NCBI GenBank assembly: GCA_030765065.1
Contig: CM060979.1
Location: 14,351,001 to 14,415,000 of the forward strand
From: Deroplatys truncata
Lineage: Eukaryota; Arthropoda; Insecta; Mantodea; Mantidae
Length of the DNA: 64,000 nt
Direction of reading: 5' to 3'
Both the position numbers and the translations under genes were made by a program. The notes under the pieces were generated by a model that ran no database searches, had not been told where the DNA came from, and worked only from the letters and a program-made list of their open reading frames with translations. Below, one piece after another: positions 10,804 through 21,289 of the stretch. The stretch's first letter is position 1, and each line of letters starts with the position of its first letter.

Positions 10804-11051
10804 AAATTGAGTTTTATTTATGGACGCCCTTCAACTACTGTGGCCCGTAGCGTCCCATTCTATATTGGGCGTGAAAGACCGGTAATTTTGCGCAGATGCC
10901 TCTTTATCAGGCTTGAGGTTCTTTTACGTACCGTAAATCTACGACACGGGACCACCGGCTTTACTTCCCTTCCGAAGCATTTTACGACCGAAAAAAGTCC
11001 ATCGCCCTCCGCCGGGTTTTAACCCGCGACCGGAACCGCTACACCACGGAG
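10804..11051 (-). mobile_element. SINE D copy with internal deletion
   Basis: The tail (AAATTGAGTTTTATTT) and body are complete. In the tRNA-like head, the part between the B box (GGTTTTAACCCGCG on the plus strand) and ACACCACGG is shortened, with the GAACTAGAGGCTAGC segment lost. It lies in the 5' leader of the LINE. Confidence 0.85.
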
Positions 11052-11324
11052 TCTGGCGAATACCGCTGCGTGACGGAGGTAGGGAGTCGCAAACGGTGAC
11101 TGGGTAACGCGTAATTCCCAGTCCCTGAGTATCAGTAAGACTGTTCGTATCCGCGGATAAAGGTCAGTCTTGGGGAGGGGCCATTGCATGAGTCTTAACT
11201 GGCGATTGGGTCCCTCTGTCTTTAAATTGGGAGGGAGACCCTAAGGTGAGCCAAGTCCAGGCCAGGACTGTCGCCTAAGCCGGGGTGGCGCCCAGGATGT
11301 GAGCGTGCCATCGGAGACATTTGC

Positions 11325-12560
11325 AATGGTGGAGGAATTTATCGCGATGAATCCAAAAAGCATCAAATATTGAAATTGACTATTTATGGACGCTCTTTAA
11401 CTGCTGTGGCCCTTAGTGTCCCATTCTATATCGGGCGTGAAAGACTGGAAATTTTGCTCAGATACCTCTTTATCAGACTTGAGGTTCTTTTACGTGCGTA
11501 AATCTACGACACGGGACCACCAGCTTTACTTCCCTTCCAAAGGAAGCCATGCTAAGGATTTTTACGCCAGAAAAAATCCTCGCCCTCCGCTGGGTTTGAA
11601 CCAGCGACGTCGGAAACTAGAGGCTAGCATAGTAACCACTACACGGAGGACGACCAGAAAAACATCAAAGGTCAATGTAAAAGATGTAGTCGAATCTTGC
11701 GGTCCTCGCTACTTGGTTATAAATAGAATAGAGGAAGGAAAGAAGTTTTCATCAGTGGACCCATTTATAGTACAAAAGGGTCTCGATAGCATTGCTCGTC
11801 CAGTTAAGTCATGCACTAGATCTCGCAATGGCACGCTCCTGGTTGAAGCACATTCAACATCCCAGGCAGCGAAAATACTCGGAGCACACATGTTAGCCTC
11901 CTTGAACTCCTCGCGCGGTGTGCCAAATCCGTGTGTTGGACGGTGTGTTCAATGAGGAGATTGAAGAAAATCTGGAAGAGCAAGGTGTGATATCGTATCT
12001 GGCGGAAAGAAACAGGTGAATTAGTGCCTACTCGTACCCTGTTCCTTACCTTTAATCGGGTAGATCTCCTTCAAAGGATTAAGGGAGGGTATGAAGCCAT
12101 CGAAGTCAGGCAGTTCATTCTGAATCCGCTGAGATGTTATAAGTGTCAGCGCTTTGGATACACAATGATTTCTGCAACACTGAATCTTCCTGCATTAACT
12201 GTGGAGACGTCTCTCACGATGGATGATGTACATCAGATCCAACATGCGTTAACTGCAGAGGAGAACATCCATCGAGTTCCCGAGATTGCCCCGTTTTGCA
12301 GAGGAAAGAGATGTCCTCGGAAGCTCCTGCGCATCCGCCAACCCTCTGTCCCGAAGTCCAGTACCTATAGCTCAGTTGCAGTTAAACCGGTACCGAGTCG
12401 GGAAATCACAACTCAGGCCAGTGATATAAACGGGGACATAATTTCAGAAAAGATTCTCGTAGCTAGAACCAGCCAAAGCCTTCAAAATCAACACCGACTA
12501 CAGCATCAATATCTACTATGTGCGTTACTGAAAAGATCACATCAGTAAAATCGCCAGCAA
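11325..12560 (+). pseudogene. LINE ORF1 (gag-like) remnant
   Basis: After the SINE insertion the frame reads SSVDPFIVQKGLDSIARPVK and then GTLLVEAHSTSQAAKILG. This is the pattern PFxIQK...V.....R.GxLLVE...QA.x.L of ORF1 proteins in Jockey/I-type elements, which coat the element RNA. A later frame has RTLFLTFNR and RCYKCQRFGYT, the start of a CCHC zinc knuckle that is then frame-shifted. A start at 11325 (ATGGTGGAGGAATTT) precedes the SINE. Stops near 11954 and 12020 disable it. Confidence 0.75.
11372..11655 (-). mobile_element. SINE D copy with target-site duplication
   Basis: Complete SINE with tail AAATTGACTATTTATGG and a tRNA-like head ending near CGGAGGACGACC. The flanks AAAAAGCATCAAA (11354-11366) and AAAAACATCAAA (about 11658-11669) are near-identical, the expected duplication from LINE-type insertion. 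It sits a few codons into LINE ORF1. Confidence 0.88.
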
Positions 12561-13406
12561 AACCGGAGACCTAATAAGACTGGCAAGCCGATAACATATA
12601 ATAATGCATCACCTAAAAAGTTCAGGACCAGCTCTGAAAGAACTGACTATATCCAGAACAGCAAAGTGGAAACAAAGTACACGATCATCTCCTCGGAGAT
12701 TCTCTTCTGAGGAATCTTCTGGCAAGGACTTAGATCGGGATCTACTTCTTCGCTGATCTCTACTTCCAATCAGTTCTAGGTTCTCGAACCGAAGTTTTCA
12801 ATTGGAAAAGGGTCCTTCCCCGAGGAGGAGATGAAGCAGCGGAATGCTGCCCGTACTACCAGAACGACAATTAAAAAGAGGCAGGACAAATCCTCTGTTA
12901 AAGGCGTTAGCCCGACACCAAAGAAAAAGAATGAATTGATTGGACCACCGCTGTCCTCAACGTAGTGGACTTTAAGATTGAGAACTTATCCACTTACTAT
13001 GGAATATCGTCGAATTAGAACACATCTACCAGAGCTTGAACTTTTGCTTAAGAAGAATGAGTCTTTGGTCGTATGTTTACAGTAGACTAAGCCAGATATT
13101 TTTCAAATCGGGGGTATACCCTAGTACAATGTGATCTTACACCAGAGAGATGATATATTCTGGAATCGTAACCATACAGCCTGACATCCAATCAGTAGCT
13201 GTAAGGTTTGAACTGCCTCCTATCCGATTTACCATTTGTAATATTTATCTGCCTTCATCTGATGGCCTCTTGCTCACTGGTTTCCCAGTTACCAACACCT
13301 TTTCTGTTGGTGGGAGACGTTAATGCCCATCACCTTCTTTGGGGTTCACCTCCGGCTTATGAGAGGAAAATTAATCGACGTTTTTTTTGTTGACAATTAT
13401 AACCTA

Positions 13407-14634
13407 CACTATGTGATCAAAAGTATCCGGACACCCCACAAATATACGTTTTTCATCTTAGGTGTATTGTGCTGCCACCTACTGCATGGTACTCATCCGC
13501 GACGTCAGTAATTAGACATCGTGAAACAGCAGAATGGGACGCTCCGTGGAACTCACGGACTTCGAACTTGGACAGGTGATTGGGTGTCACTTGCGTCAGA
13601 AGTCTGTACGCGAGATTTCCACGCTCCTAAACATCCCTAGGTCCACTGTTTCTGTTGTGATAGTGAAGTGGAAACGTGAAGGGACATGTACAGCACAAAA
13701 GCGTACAGGCCGACCTCGTCTGTTGACTGACAGAGACCACCGACATTTGAAGAGGGTCGTGAAGAGTGATACGCAGACATCTATCCAGACCATCACACAG
13801 GAATTCCAAACTGCATCAGGATCCACTCCAAGTACTATGACAGCTAGGCGTGAGGTGAGAAACCTTGGATTCCATGGTCGAGCGGGTGATTATAAGCCAC
13901 ACATCACGCAGCAAGATGCCAAATGACGCCTCGCTTGGTGTAAGGAGCGTCAACATTACACGACTGAACAGTGGCAAAACGTTGTGTGGAGTGACGAATC
14001 ACGGTACACAATGTGGCGATCCGATGGCAGGTTGTGGGTATGGCAATGAACGTCATCTGCCAGTGTGTGTAGTGCCAACAGTGAAATTCGGAGATGGTGG
14101 TGTTATGGTGTGGTCGTGTTTCTTTGGAGGGGGCTTGCACCTCTTGTTGTTTTGAGTGGCACGATCACAGCGCAGACCTACATTGATATTTTAAGCACCT
14201 TGCTTTCCACTGTTGCAGAGCAATTCGGGGATGGCGATTGCATCTTTCAACACGATTGAGCACCTGTTCATACTGCACGGGAGTGGCGGAGTGATTACAC
14301 GACAATAACATCCCTGTAATGGACTGGCCTGTACAGAGTCCTGACTTGAATCCTATAGAACATCTTTGGGATGTTTTGGAACGCCGACTTCGTGCCAGGC
14401 CTCACCGACCTACATCGATACCTCTCCTCAGTTCCGCACTCCGTGAAGAAAGGGCTACCATTCCCCAAGAAACCTTGCAACACCTGATTGAAAGTTTGAC
14501 TGCGAGAGTGAACGCTATCATCAAGGCTAAGGGTGGGCCAACACCATATTGACTTCCAGCATTACCGATGGAGGGCGCCACGAACTTGTACGTAATTTTC
14601 AGCCAGGTGTCCGGATACTTTTGATCACGTAGTG
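13407..14634 (+). mobile_element. Tc1-type (DD34E) transposon, full length
   Basis: Terminal inverted repeats start CACTATGTGATCAAAAG and end CTTTTGATCACGTAGTG. TA dinucleotides flank both sides (13405-13406, 14635-14636), the hallmark target duplication. The element is 1228 bp and inserted in the LINE endonuclease. It has the same family and same termini as 46910-48138. Confidence 0.95.
13534..14552 (+). pseudogene. Tc1-type transposase, inactivated
   Basis: The N-terminal 130 codons encode the paired helix-turn-helix (IGCHLRQKSVREISTLLNIP and WKREGTCTAQKRTGRPRLL). A stop lies at 13924-13926. In the same frame RLAWCKERQHYTTEQW and VVWSDESRYTMW (first D) follow. A small deletion near 14040 shifts the frame. 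Later frames give CIFQHD (second D) followed by a stop, and [13 protein letters not shown] (E). Family spacing is DD34E. Not functional. Confidence 0.88.
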
Positions 14635-15555
14635 TAGCTGTTCTGATCACCGGAGAGCTTATATTTCTTTCAGGCTCCTTTAATACATTTTCACACCGAG
14701 ATATAGCTGTTTGTTCACTACAGTTAGCGGTTTCCTTACAATGGAATGTCATCTCTGATTTATACTCTGGTGACCACTTTCAATGTCTTATTAGTCTCTT
14801 AACACAAGATATATGTTGCACATACGCTTGCCTAAATGGCCCTTAGATCAAACCATCTGAAACCTTTACTCCCAGTTGACTAATTAAAATGAGCACGATT
14901 CCGTGAATATTTTGATCGAACATCTCTCAGAGACGATTCTTTTCGTCGATTTCCGGTCCCTTGGTGGACGTATGAATGCCGAGATGCCATTCGTGCTCGC
15001 AGGTTTGCTCTTAGGTTTTTCCAGCGTCGCACTACACTGGACAATCTCATCCAATACAAGGAAATGCGTGCCAAATCTATATAAGTTATTAAAAATAGCA
15101 AAAAGACGTCATGGAGCAACTTTGTAGCTTCATTTAATCGACATACCCCTTCCTCTGCCGCATGGGATAAGTTAAGAAGTGTGGCTGCAAAATCGACCCA
15201 CATGTCAATCGCCGGTCTTAAAACAGTTGCAGGAGCTATTGATACATTTGACCTAGCCAGCACATTTGGCTTGCTTTCGCTCAAGTATCTACCTCAGATA
15301 ACTATTCGTACGAGTTCGTTCCAGTTAAGACTCAGGTGGAATCTCAAGGTTTCTAGTATTGTTCTGGAAACCTCGAAGATTGCAATCGCTTTTTCACCAT
15401 GGCGAAGTTAGAATATGCTCTTTCAAATTGGCGACTATCAGCACCCGGAACCAGATGGTATCCACGTACAAATGTTGCAACACTCTCCTGAAGGTAAGGC
15501 TTTGTCGATGCAGGTCATGAATGGATTCATGAAGAATTGTTAAACCGTTGTTATA

Positions 15556-16393
15556 TTTTTTACTTTCTCTACTACGTATAGTAAGGGGAAGTATTGTATT
15601 CCACCCAAAAATTCGATACCGAGATTTCACCGGGAATATATGTTTTGAGGCCCCCTGAATCCAAAAAACGTATTTTTGGAAACATGTTCGTGTGTGTGTC
15701 TGTAAACAGCATAACTCAGAAACGAACAGTCGGATAAACACCAAACGTGGTATTTAGATTCAGTATCTTCCAGAGATGAGACACAAAGGTTTTCAAGAAA
15801 ATCCCCCCACCCCAGATTACCCTTTACATGGAACATTTTTCAAAAACTTTAATTTTCTCAAAAATGGCTCTAACGATTTTGATTAAAATATATGTTTAAG
15901 ATATTTTCATGACAAATGAAATGTATATCTCGAATTTTCTGGAAATGTCTCCAAAAGTATTCTTCATTGTGAACGACTTTTGCGTAACTGGTAAACCATA
16001 AGAGATAGACAAAATGTTACTACACAAAAAACGTATATCGCGTTAAAATACATAATTTATATCATACATTTTGTTGTTGAGTGAACCATTTTCGAGATAT
16101 TGCTTATTATTCCCTTAAATTTTCCAATACTTATACTTTTTCTAAAATGGGAATTCGTTATTTTTTAGTTTTGTCCTGGTAATGCAAACAGAATGGAATA
16201 CTGCACATAGCAACCAGCTCTTAAAATATTTGACTATCGCTTAAAGCCTACCAATTCCCCTTGCATCTACAAGAAAATTAGCAATAAGATTAACATCTCG
16301 ATTAACATGAAGCATATGGAGAATAAGCGTCTGTAAAAATAGTTTGTACAAGAGTAGAGAAAGTCATGTGAGTGTAACACATCAATTTTTTTT
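15556..16393 (-). mobile_element. Family A1 repeat inserted in LINE reverse transcriptase
   Basis: Minus-strand near-full copy. It runs from AATTGATGTGTTACACTC (near 16390) to AGTAGAGAAAGTAAAAAA (near 15556). The CA tract is reduced to one short block. The ATATC of one internal block has a small deletion relative to other copies. Confidence 0.92.
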
Positions 16394-16646
16394 ACCTCGA
16401 GAAGGTGTTGGCGAGTAGGGATACTACGTTCCCTACACACCTAGAACATACATGGACGCTTACCACTGTTCATTCAGGAGTCTATTGAGGACCGCGTTTT
16501 CCGTGTAAGGGCCGGCTCAGTTTTTTCGAACCTTTTTGTTCAGGAGAACGGAGTTCCTCAGGGATCGGTACTAAGCGTTACACTGTTTGCTATAACAATT
16601 ATGCTATCTCGAAATGTGTTACTCCAGGAGATCGTTATGCTTATTC

Positions 16647-16801
16647 AAATTGAGTTTTATTTGTGAACGCTCTTTAACTGCTGTGGTTCTTAGCGTCCCA
16701 TTCTATACTGGGCGTGAAACACCGGTAATTTTGCTCAGAGACTTCTTTATCAGGTTTGAGGTTCTTTTACGTGCCGTAAATCTACGACACGGAACCACGC
16801 C
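16647..16801 (-). mobile_element. SINE D, 5'-truncated, with 10-bp target-site duplication
   Basis: Only the tail half of SINE D is present (from AAATTGAGTTTTATTTG to CTACGACACGGAACCACGCC); the tRNA-like head is missing. The exact repeat ATGCTTATTC lies at 16637-16646 and 16802-16811. Removing the SINE and one copy restores LINE reading into the LFVDDFAVYC motif. Confidence 0.93.
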
Positions 16802-16960
16802 ATGCTTATTCGTAGACGACTTTGCCGTCTATTGTACTCAGCATACGCTGTTTTCGGAACGTCGTATGCAGCAATGTTTGGACAATATTCAAGAATGGAG
16901 TTCTAAAAACGGCTTTCGTTTCTCAACTGAGAAATCAATATAGTTTAACTTCTGGCGCCG

Positions 16961-18190
16961 TAGGAGACGATTGCCACCTTTGCTCCTATTCGTACAGATG
17001 AACTTCCATTCGCAGATTCAACGAGACGCCTGGGGTTGTCCTTTAATAGGAAACTTAGCTGGTCATCGCGTATAGCACAGCTGAAAGCACGATGTGACCG
17101 CTATCTGAATATATTGCGCGTATTAGATGGCAAATCTTGGGGAACCGATCGACAGTTTTGCTGCGACTGTATCACGCACTGGTCCGATCCAAGATAGTCT
17201 GTGGATGCATAATTTATTCTTCAGCATGACCATATGTGCTGAGAAGATTAGACACAGTCCATAATCGAGAATCTGCAGAACCTCCTCTGCGATATCGGCG
17301 TGATGTCCTGTTGGGAAATTATGGTTGTGGGCTTAAGTGTATGTCTATGCATCCAACGTTCGCTTCCTTTTTTCAACACTACGCTGGACGAATGTTATAA
17401 GAACAGCTCCATTAACCTAAGGCCTGCAGTTTGGTATCCGCACTTGTTGTTTTAGAATTTTTGTCAGGTTACAATGATCTAGTTTTTATATACACCGACG
17501 GATCTAAGTGCTTCAGCGGTGTTGGGTGTGTTTATGTTCATGGAATCGAACCCTATACCTTCGCTTTTCATTATAGCACTTTCATTTATAGTGCACATCT
17601 TATGTCATATACGAGCCATTTTGTATGTGCGCCATCGAAGATTGGGTGACTGTCTCATTTTGGGTGGTTCCCTTAGTGCACTTCAGCATCCCATTGTTCA
17701 GCGAATCCAGGATGCTCTGCATGTTTTATACGCTTCTGTGGAGTGTGCTTGGATACCTGGTGACGTTGGCTTGCCGGAGAATGAACTTGCTGATTTGGCA
17801 GCTAAGGCAGCGACCACAGAACCCCAATATCTGGTGTAATGTTGGAAGACTTTAGGCTTGCTGTGCGAAGAGCGGTGCTGTCGTACTGGTGCGAGGAGTG
17901 GTTTGTTTTTCGTGGAAATAAGCTTAGAGTAGTGAAGCACATTCCAATAAAGTGGGTAATTTCCTTTTATGTATCCCGCCGTGTTATGATTTTGGCTCGG
18001 TTGCGTATTGGCCACTGCAATTTTACGCGTGGTTACTTTATAAGGGCGGCCCTGCTCCTCCTTGTGCGCCATGTGTTGCTGGAGTGTGTTCCTTTAGCAC
18101 ATCTTCGGGAGTCTGTGCAACTACCAGCCAGTCTTGCAGAGGTCTTAACGGACGATAACCAAACCGTTGAAAGGGTTTTCAAGTCTGTGT
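16961..18190 (+). pseudogene. LINE thumb, RNase H and C-terminal region remnant
   Basis: The thumb shows LLGLSFNRKLSWSSRIAQLK and YLNILRVLDGKSWG. RNase H shows DLVFIYTDGSKCFSGVGCVY (17455-17520, first catalytic D in YTDGS) and later VECAWIPGDVGLPENELADL (17740-17800), the WIPGHxGxxxNExAD motif. The end of the ORF has LARLRIGHCNFTRGY. RNase H removes template RNA during reverse transcription. Frame changes occur near 17600 and 17840. Confidence 0.82.
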
Positions 18191-19707
18191 GAAAGGTAAT
18201 TTTCAAATGCGGATTTAGTGATATTGATATCAGGTGTTTTATAATTCTCGGTTTATTTTTGTGTATTCATGTATATTTCTGGCTCTTGCTATGATTTTTT
18301 TATCTTCTTTATCTCTGGCCGTTGCCATGATCTTTTCGCAAAGGCGGTAATGACCTTGAAGTTGTGCGCCTTTAAACATAAATCATCATCACCAAAAATT
18401 GCAAACACAACTCAAGTTTCTAACAACCTAATAACGTAACCTAATAATAGTTAAATAATAAAATGCTCATATAATTAGCATGATTAATATAATCAGTGCA
18501 TCAGTTGTTGAGTAAATGCTCGGCGGGCAAAGTTTGAACGCCTGCAAATATAAAACCGAGCGCCAACGTAACATAGTCTATAACTAACCTTCCCAATACA
18601 TGTAACAGGTGCGTATTTCTGAAGGAGTTACCGGTTATGAATAGAACCGAACAACTTGAATATCACCATATTCTAGTGACTTGTCTCATAATCGTGGGAA
18701 AATGTCAATGCTGTAAACTCTCGTATATTGTAACCTGTATACCAAGATTTCATCGGGAATACACGTCTTGAGGCTTCCTGAATCCCAAAAAGAAAATTTT
18801 GAAACATGTCTGTGAACAGCATAACTCAAAAACGAAAAGTCGAATAAATGCCAAACTTGGTACTTGAGTTTACTATCTTCCAAGGATGCGACACGAAAAT
18901 TTTGATTTTCTCAAAAATGGCTCAAATGATTTTGATTAAAATATCATATGTTTAAGATATTTTCATGGCAAATGAAATATATATCTTGAATTTTCTGGGA
19001 ATGTACCCAAAAGTCCTCCTCATTCTGAATGACCTTCGCATAACTGGTAAACCGTAAGAGATAGACAAAATTTTACTACATAAAAATGTAGATCTCGTTA
19101 AAGCACATAATGTATGTCATACGCATGTTTTTCTTGAGCGAACCATTTCCGAGATATTCCTTGTTGTTTGTTTGAATTTCCCAATACTTATAATTTTTCT
19201 CAAATGAAAATTTGGTTTTTTATGTCCTGGACATGCAAAGAGAACGGAATACTCCACATAGCAACCAGCTCTTAAAACATTTGACTATCGCTTAAAGCCT
19301 ACCAATTCCCCTTGCATCTACAAGAAAATTAGCAATTGAGGCAGTATTTTATATCACAACATTGTAAATACCAGAGTGATTGTAGTGTAAATAAGCATTA
19401 TTGTATGACAATGATTTGAGATGTTTGTTAATTATAAGCATTGTTAGGAAATAAGTCTACACGGCCTCACTGAAACTGACAATAGGAGCGATTAACAATG
19501 AGGGAGGGGGTGAGTTGTTTATCAATTATGAGAGACAAGCAAATGACGTCAGAGTAGCGCGCTTTTCTTTAGAAATGGAGGGAATTCTTCCCTAGAGCAT
19601 ATGTATTCGTAATTTTGATTGGATATAAAAATAGACGCTAATGTTGGCGCGCTTTATTAACCAATAGCAGCTGTGTTATAAGGTTTAGGCATATTGGGGT
19701 GAAGGAG

Positions 19708-19713
19708 TATAAA
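19708..19713 (+). promoter_or_regulatory. Candidate TATA box in element B
   Basis: TATAAA inside GGAGTATAAATTCCGAG, about 30 bp before the CACACAGTTC tandem repeats. The position fits a core promoter of an LTR. The matching site in copy 2 is ATTTATACTCC (reverse, near 56928). Confidence 0.45.
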
Positions 19714-19738
19714 TTCCGAGCCAGAGACCGGTAACACA

Positions 19739-19862
19739 CAGTTCTACAGAATAATTCACAAGGCAAACGTCGCGCAGTTCTACAGAATCATTCACAAGGC
19801 AAACGTCGCGCAGTTCAACAGAATCATACACGGGTTACACGTCGCGCAGTTATACAGAATCT
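19739..19862 (+). repeat. 36-bp tandem repeat in element B
   Basis: Units start at 19739, 19775, 19811 and 19847, exactly 36 bp apart, each beginning CAGTT.(T/A)ACAGAAT and ending CGTCGCG. About 3.5 units are present. Copy 2 of element B has about one to two diverged units at the same place (56840-56925). Confidence 0.9.
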
Positions 19863-20558
19863 CTTGCGTCGTAAAGTTAGTTAAAAGATGTGAAATACGC
19901 GAATTAATAATGTGCGGCAAATAAGTGATTATAGATACATTCGATAATATAACAGTTTCAGTCGGGCGTGTATTAAGAGTAATTATGTGAAATTAATTAA
20001 TTGTGACGGCAATAAAAGTGTAAAAACAAATTCTTTTATCAGTGCTATCTTTTAGTAACAACTTCTTTCCGTTTACACATCCTGTTTAAGAGATTTGCTC
20101 GACTTGTAATAATAGCTAGCCGGAGGACAAAGAACCCAAAATTCAAACTAGTAATACAATAACAGGCGCTCATCAATAAGATAAACACGAAAGATACCGC
20201 GACACAATAAGGTTAACATGAAGTAGATGGAGAATAAGCGTTTGTAAAAATAGTTTGTACAAGAGTAGAGAAAGTCATGTGAATGCAACACAATAAATTT
20301 TACAAATGCACATGCCTTCTCCACAGCACATCTTTCAAACAAATAAAAATAGTTTGCTTCTGCACTAGATACATAATGCATTTTTGTACTTCAAATAATG
20401 AAGACGGTGAATAAGGGCAATATTTTAATAATAGTTTCATTTAAACATAAATAATTAGCTTTTTATTATCATGACCATGCAGTCATCGGTATTCCCGCAT
20501 TGATTACTGTACTGGCGAGACAACGGTCTTGCTAATGGAGTATTGTTTATGTTGCATC

Positions 20559-20851
20559 ATGGTTAAGTGCCTGGCTGGTCAGAGCGCAGTGCAATTAAAA
20601 ACAAAAGTGGCAAAGCCTTTAAAAGTAGTTTTGAGAGTTGTAATTACTGTAGAAATTATTGTAAGGCTGTTAACATCGCAAGCAACTGGTGCATCTGTGA
20701 ATGCTGTTTGCAATGCGAGGAAGGAAGTGAAACAGGCGGGAACTGTAAAAACTCTGCAAACGGCAAGGAATCCACGTGCAGAGTTTTAGGCAACGTGCAT
20801 GTCTTTGTGAAAAGTACCACACACTCTTCAAAGTGCATTGAGTTTTCATAG
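20559..20851 (+). pseudogene. Cysteine-rich, metallothionein-like sequence, probably decayed
   Basis: The frame starting at 20567 reads through SAIKNKSGKAF, ESCNYCRNYCKAV, WCICECCLQCEEG and GNCKNSANGKESTC to a stop at 20851. Cysteines are spaced CxxC, CxC and CC as in metallothioneins, small intracellular metal binders. Several codons (AAA TTT, GTT, ATC, TGG, AAC, TCC) lie one or two changes from cysteine codons at positions that would extend the pattern. The best ATG (ATGGTTAAGTGC, 20559) is in another frame, so one frameshift is likely. AATAAA follows at 20930. A real small gene with an unusual start is the alternative. Confidence 0.35.
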
Positions 20852-20929
20852 ATAAAAAGCCCCTACCCTAGATAAGGTGCTGTCTCCAGCAAACAGTAAT
20901 AATTGTCATTTCTGTATCAAGTACACAAA

Positions 20930-20935
20930 ATAAAG
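20930..20935 (+). promoter_or_regulatory. Candidate polyadenylation signal
   Basis: AATAAA in CACAAAATAAAGCTTTAAC, about 80 bp after the stop of the cysteine-rich frame. In AT-rich DNA this word is frequent, so the support is only positional. Confidence 0.3.
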
Positions 20936-20940
20936 CTTTA

Positions 20941-21289
20941 ACGGAAGAATTAAGTATTTCGGAGAGTCCACTAAAGCTTTCGCGTACGTGTTACATACAA
21001 TAGTATTGTAGTAAAAGCTCTCTAAATTATATTAAAATACATGTAATACAACATAGCATAGTAACAGCCGCCTATATCCTGAGCTATGAACTCTACCAAC
21101 ACCTCCTAGGAAATTTGCTAAGAACTATCATTTTCACTTCCATGTTGTGAAATAAACAGTTTGTTCTGTTTCTGATAAACAATAAAATTATGCTAGCTTA
21201 TATTTGTTTTTAAATGAATTGTTTTGTAAAAATACTGATACAGTTTATGATTAACATAAAAAAAATTTACTCTATTTTATTTTATTTCG
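20941..21289. other. Gap: nothing recognised
   Basis: AT-rich sequence without repeats or coding similarity. Confidence 0.5.

Larger units (their letters stand above)
12960..14880 (+). pseudogene. LINE endonuclease (APE-like) remnant, split by Tc1
   Basis: Before the insertion, 13208-13400 carries TICNIYLPSSDG-like and PFLLVGDVNAHHLLWG, the GDxNAHH..WG motif of APE-type endonucleases that nick target DNA. After the Tc1 element (from 14637) the same protein continues: RDIAVCSLQLAVSLQWNV and YSGDHFQ, corresponding to the terminal SDH motif. Several stops and frame changes are present. The continuity across 13406 and 14637 shows Tc1 inserted into the endonuclease. Confidence 0.78.
14881..16960 (+). 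pseudogene. LINE reverse transcriptase remnant, split by family A1 and SINE D
   Basis: The linker upstream of the RT is visible in broken frames (AAWDKLRSVAAKSTHMSIAG pieces), then a PDGIHVQMLQHSPEG-like block near 15440-15500. After the A1 insertion come LLRTAFSV and ENGVPQGSVLSVTLFAIT (RT motif around 16540-16600). After the SINE comes LFVDDFAVYC (16803-16840), where VDD is the catalytic motif region equivalent to YxDD. The RT segment between about 15540 and 16440 of the ancestral gene seems partly lost. Stops disable it. Confidence 0.8.
10617..18398 (+). mobile_element. Non-LTR retrotransposon (I/Jockey-like with RNase H), one copy shredded by five insertions
   Basis: The order of parts is a GC-richer 5' leader (10617-11324), gag-like ORF1, endonuclease, reverse transcriptase, RNase H, a C-terminal region, and a 3' UTR ending TTTAAACATAAATCATCATC. 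Insertions within it are SINE D (10804-11051, 11372-11655, 16647-16801), Tc1 (13407-14634) and family A1 (15556-16393). All insertions interrupt otherwise continuous protein homology, so the LINE is older than each. Frameshifts and stops are frequent and the element is dead. Confidence 0.85.
19337..20172 (+). mobile_element. LTR-like element B, copy 1
   Basis: Begins TGAGGCAGTATTTTA and ends GGCGCTCA, giving TGAG...CTCA ends. The flanks GCAAT (19332-19336) and TCAAT (20173-20177) may be a slightly changed target duplication. It contains TATA-like sites, a 36-bp tandem repeat and AATAAAAG (20011) as a possible polyadenylation signal. Similarity to the second copy continues about 35 bp past the CTCA end, so part of an internal region may be attached. 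A solo LTR of a retrotransposon is my preferred reading. Confidence 0.65.
18690..20296 (-). mobile_element. Family A repeat, split by LTR-like element B
   Basis: Plus-strand coordinates 18725-19336 hold the minus-strand element from its 3' region to the block ATCTACAAGAAAATTAGC. After the B insertion, 20208-20296 supplies the 5' terminal block (GAGAATAAGCGTTTGTAAAA, AGTAGAGAAAGTCATGTG). Its 3' terminal hairpin region is degenerate. Confidence 0.8.

Noticed and set aside
11416..11955. 179-codon continuous ORF
   Set aside because: It is a fusion of reverse-oriented SINE D sequence and the LINE ORF1 remnant; only the second half is real homology.
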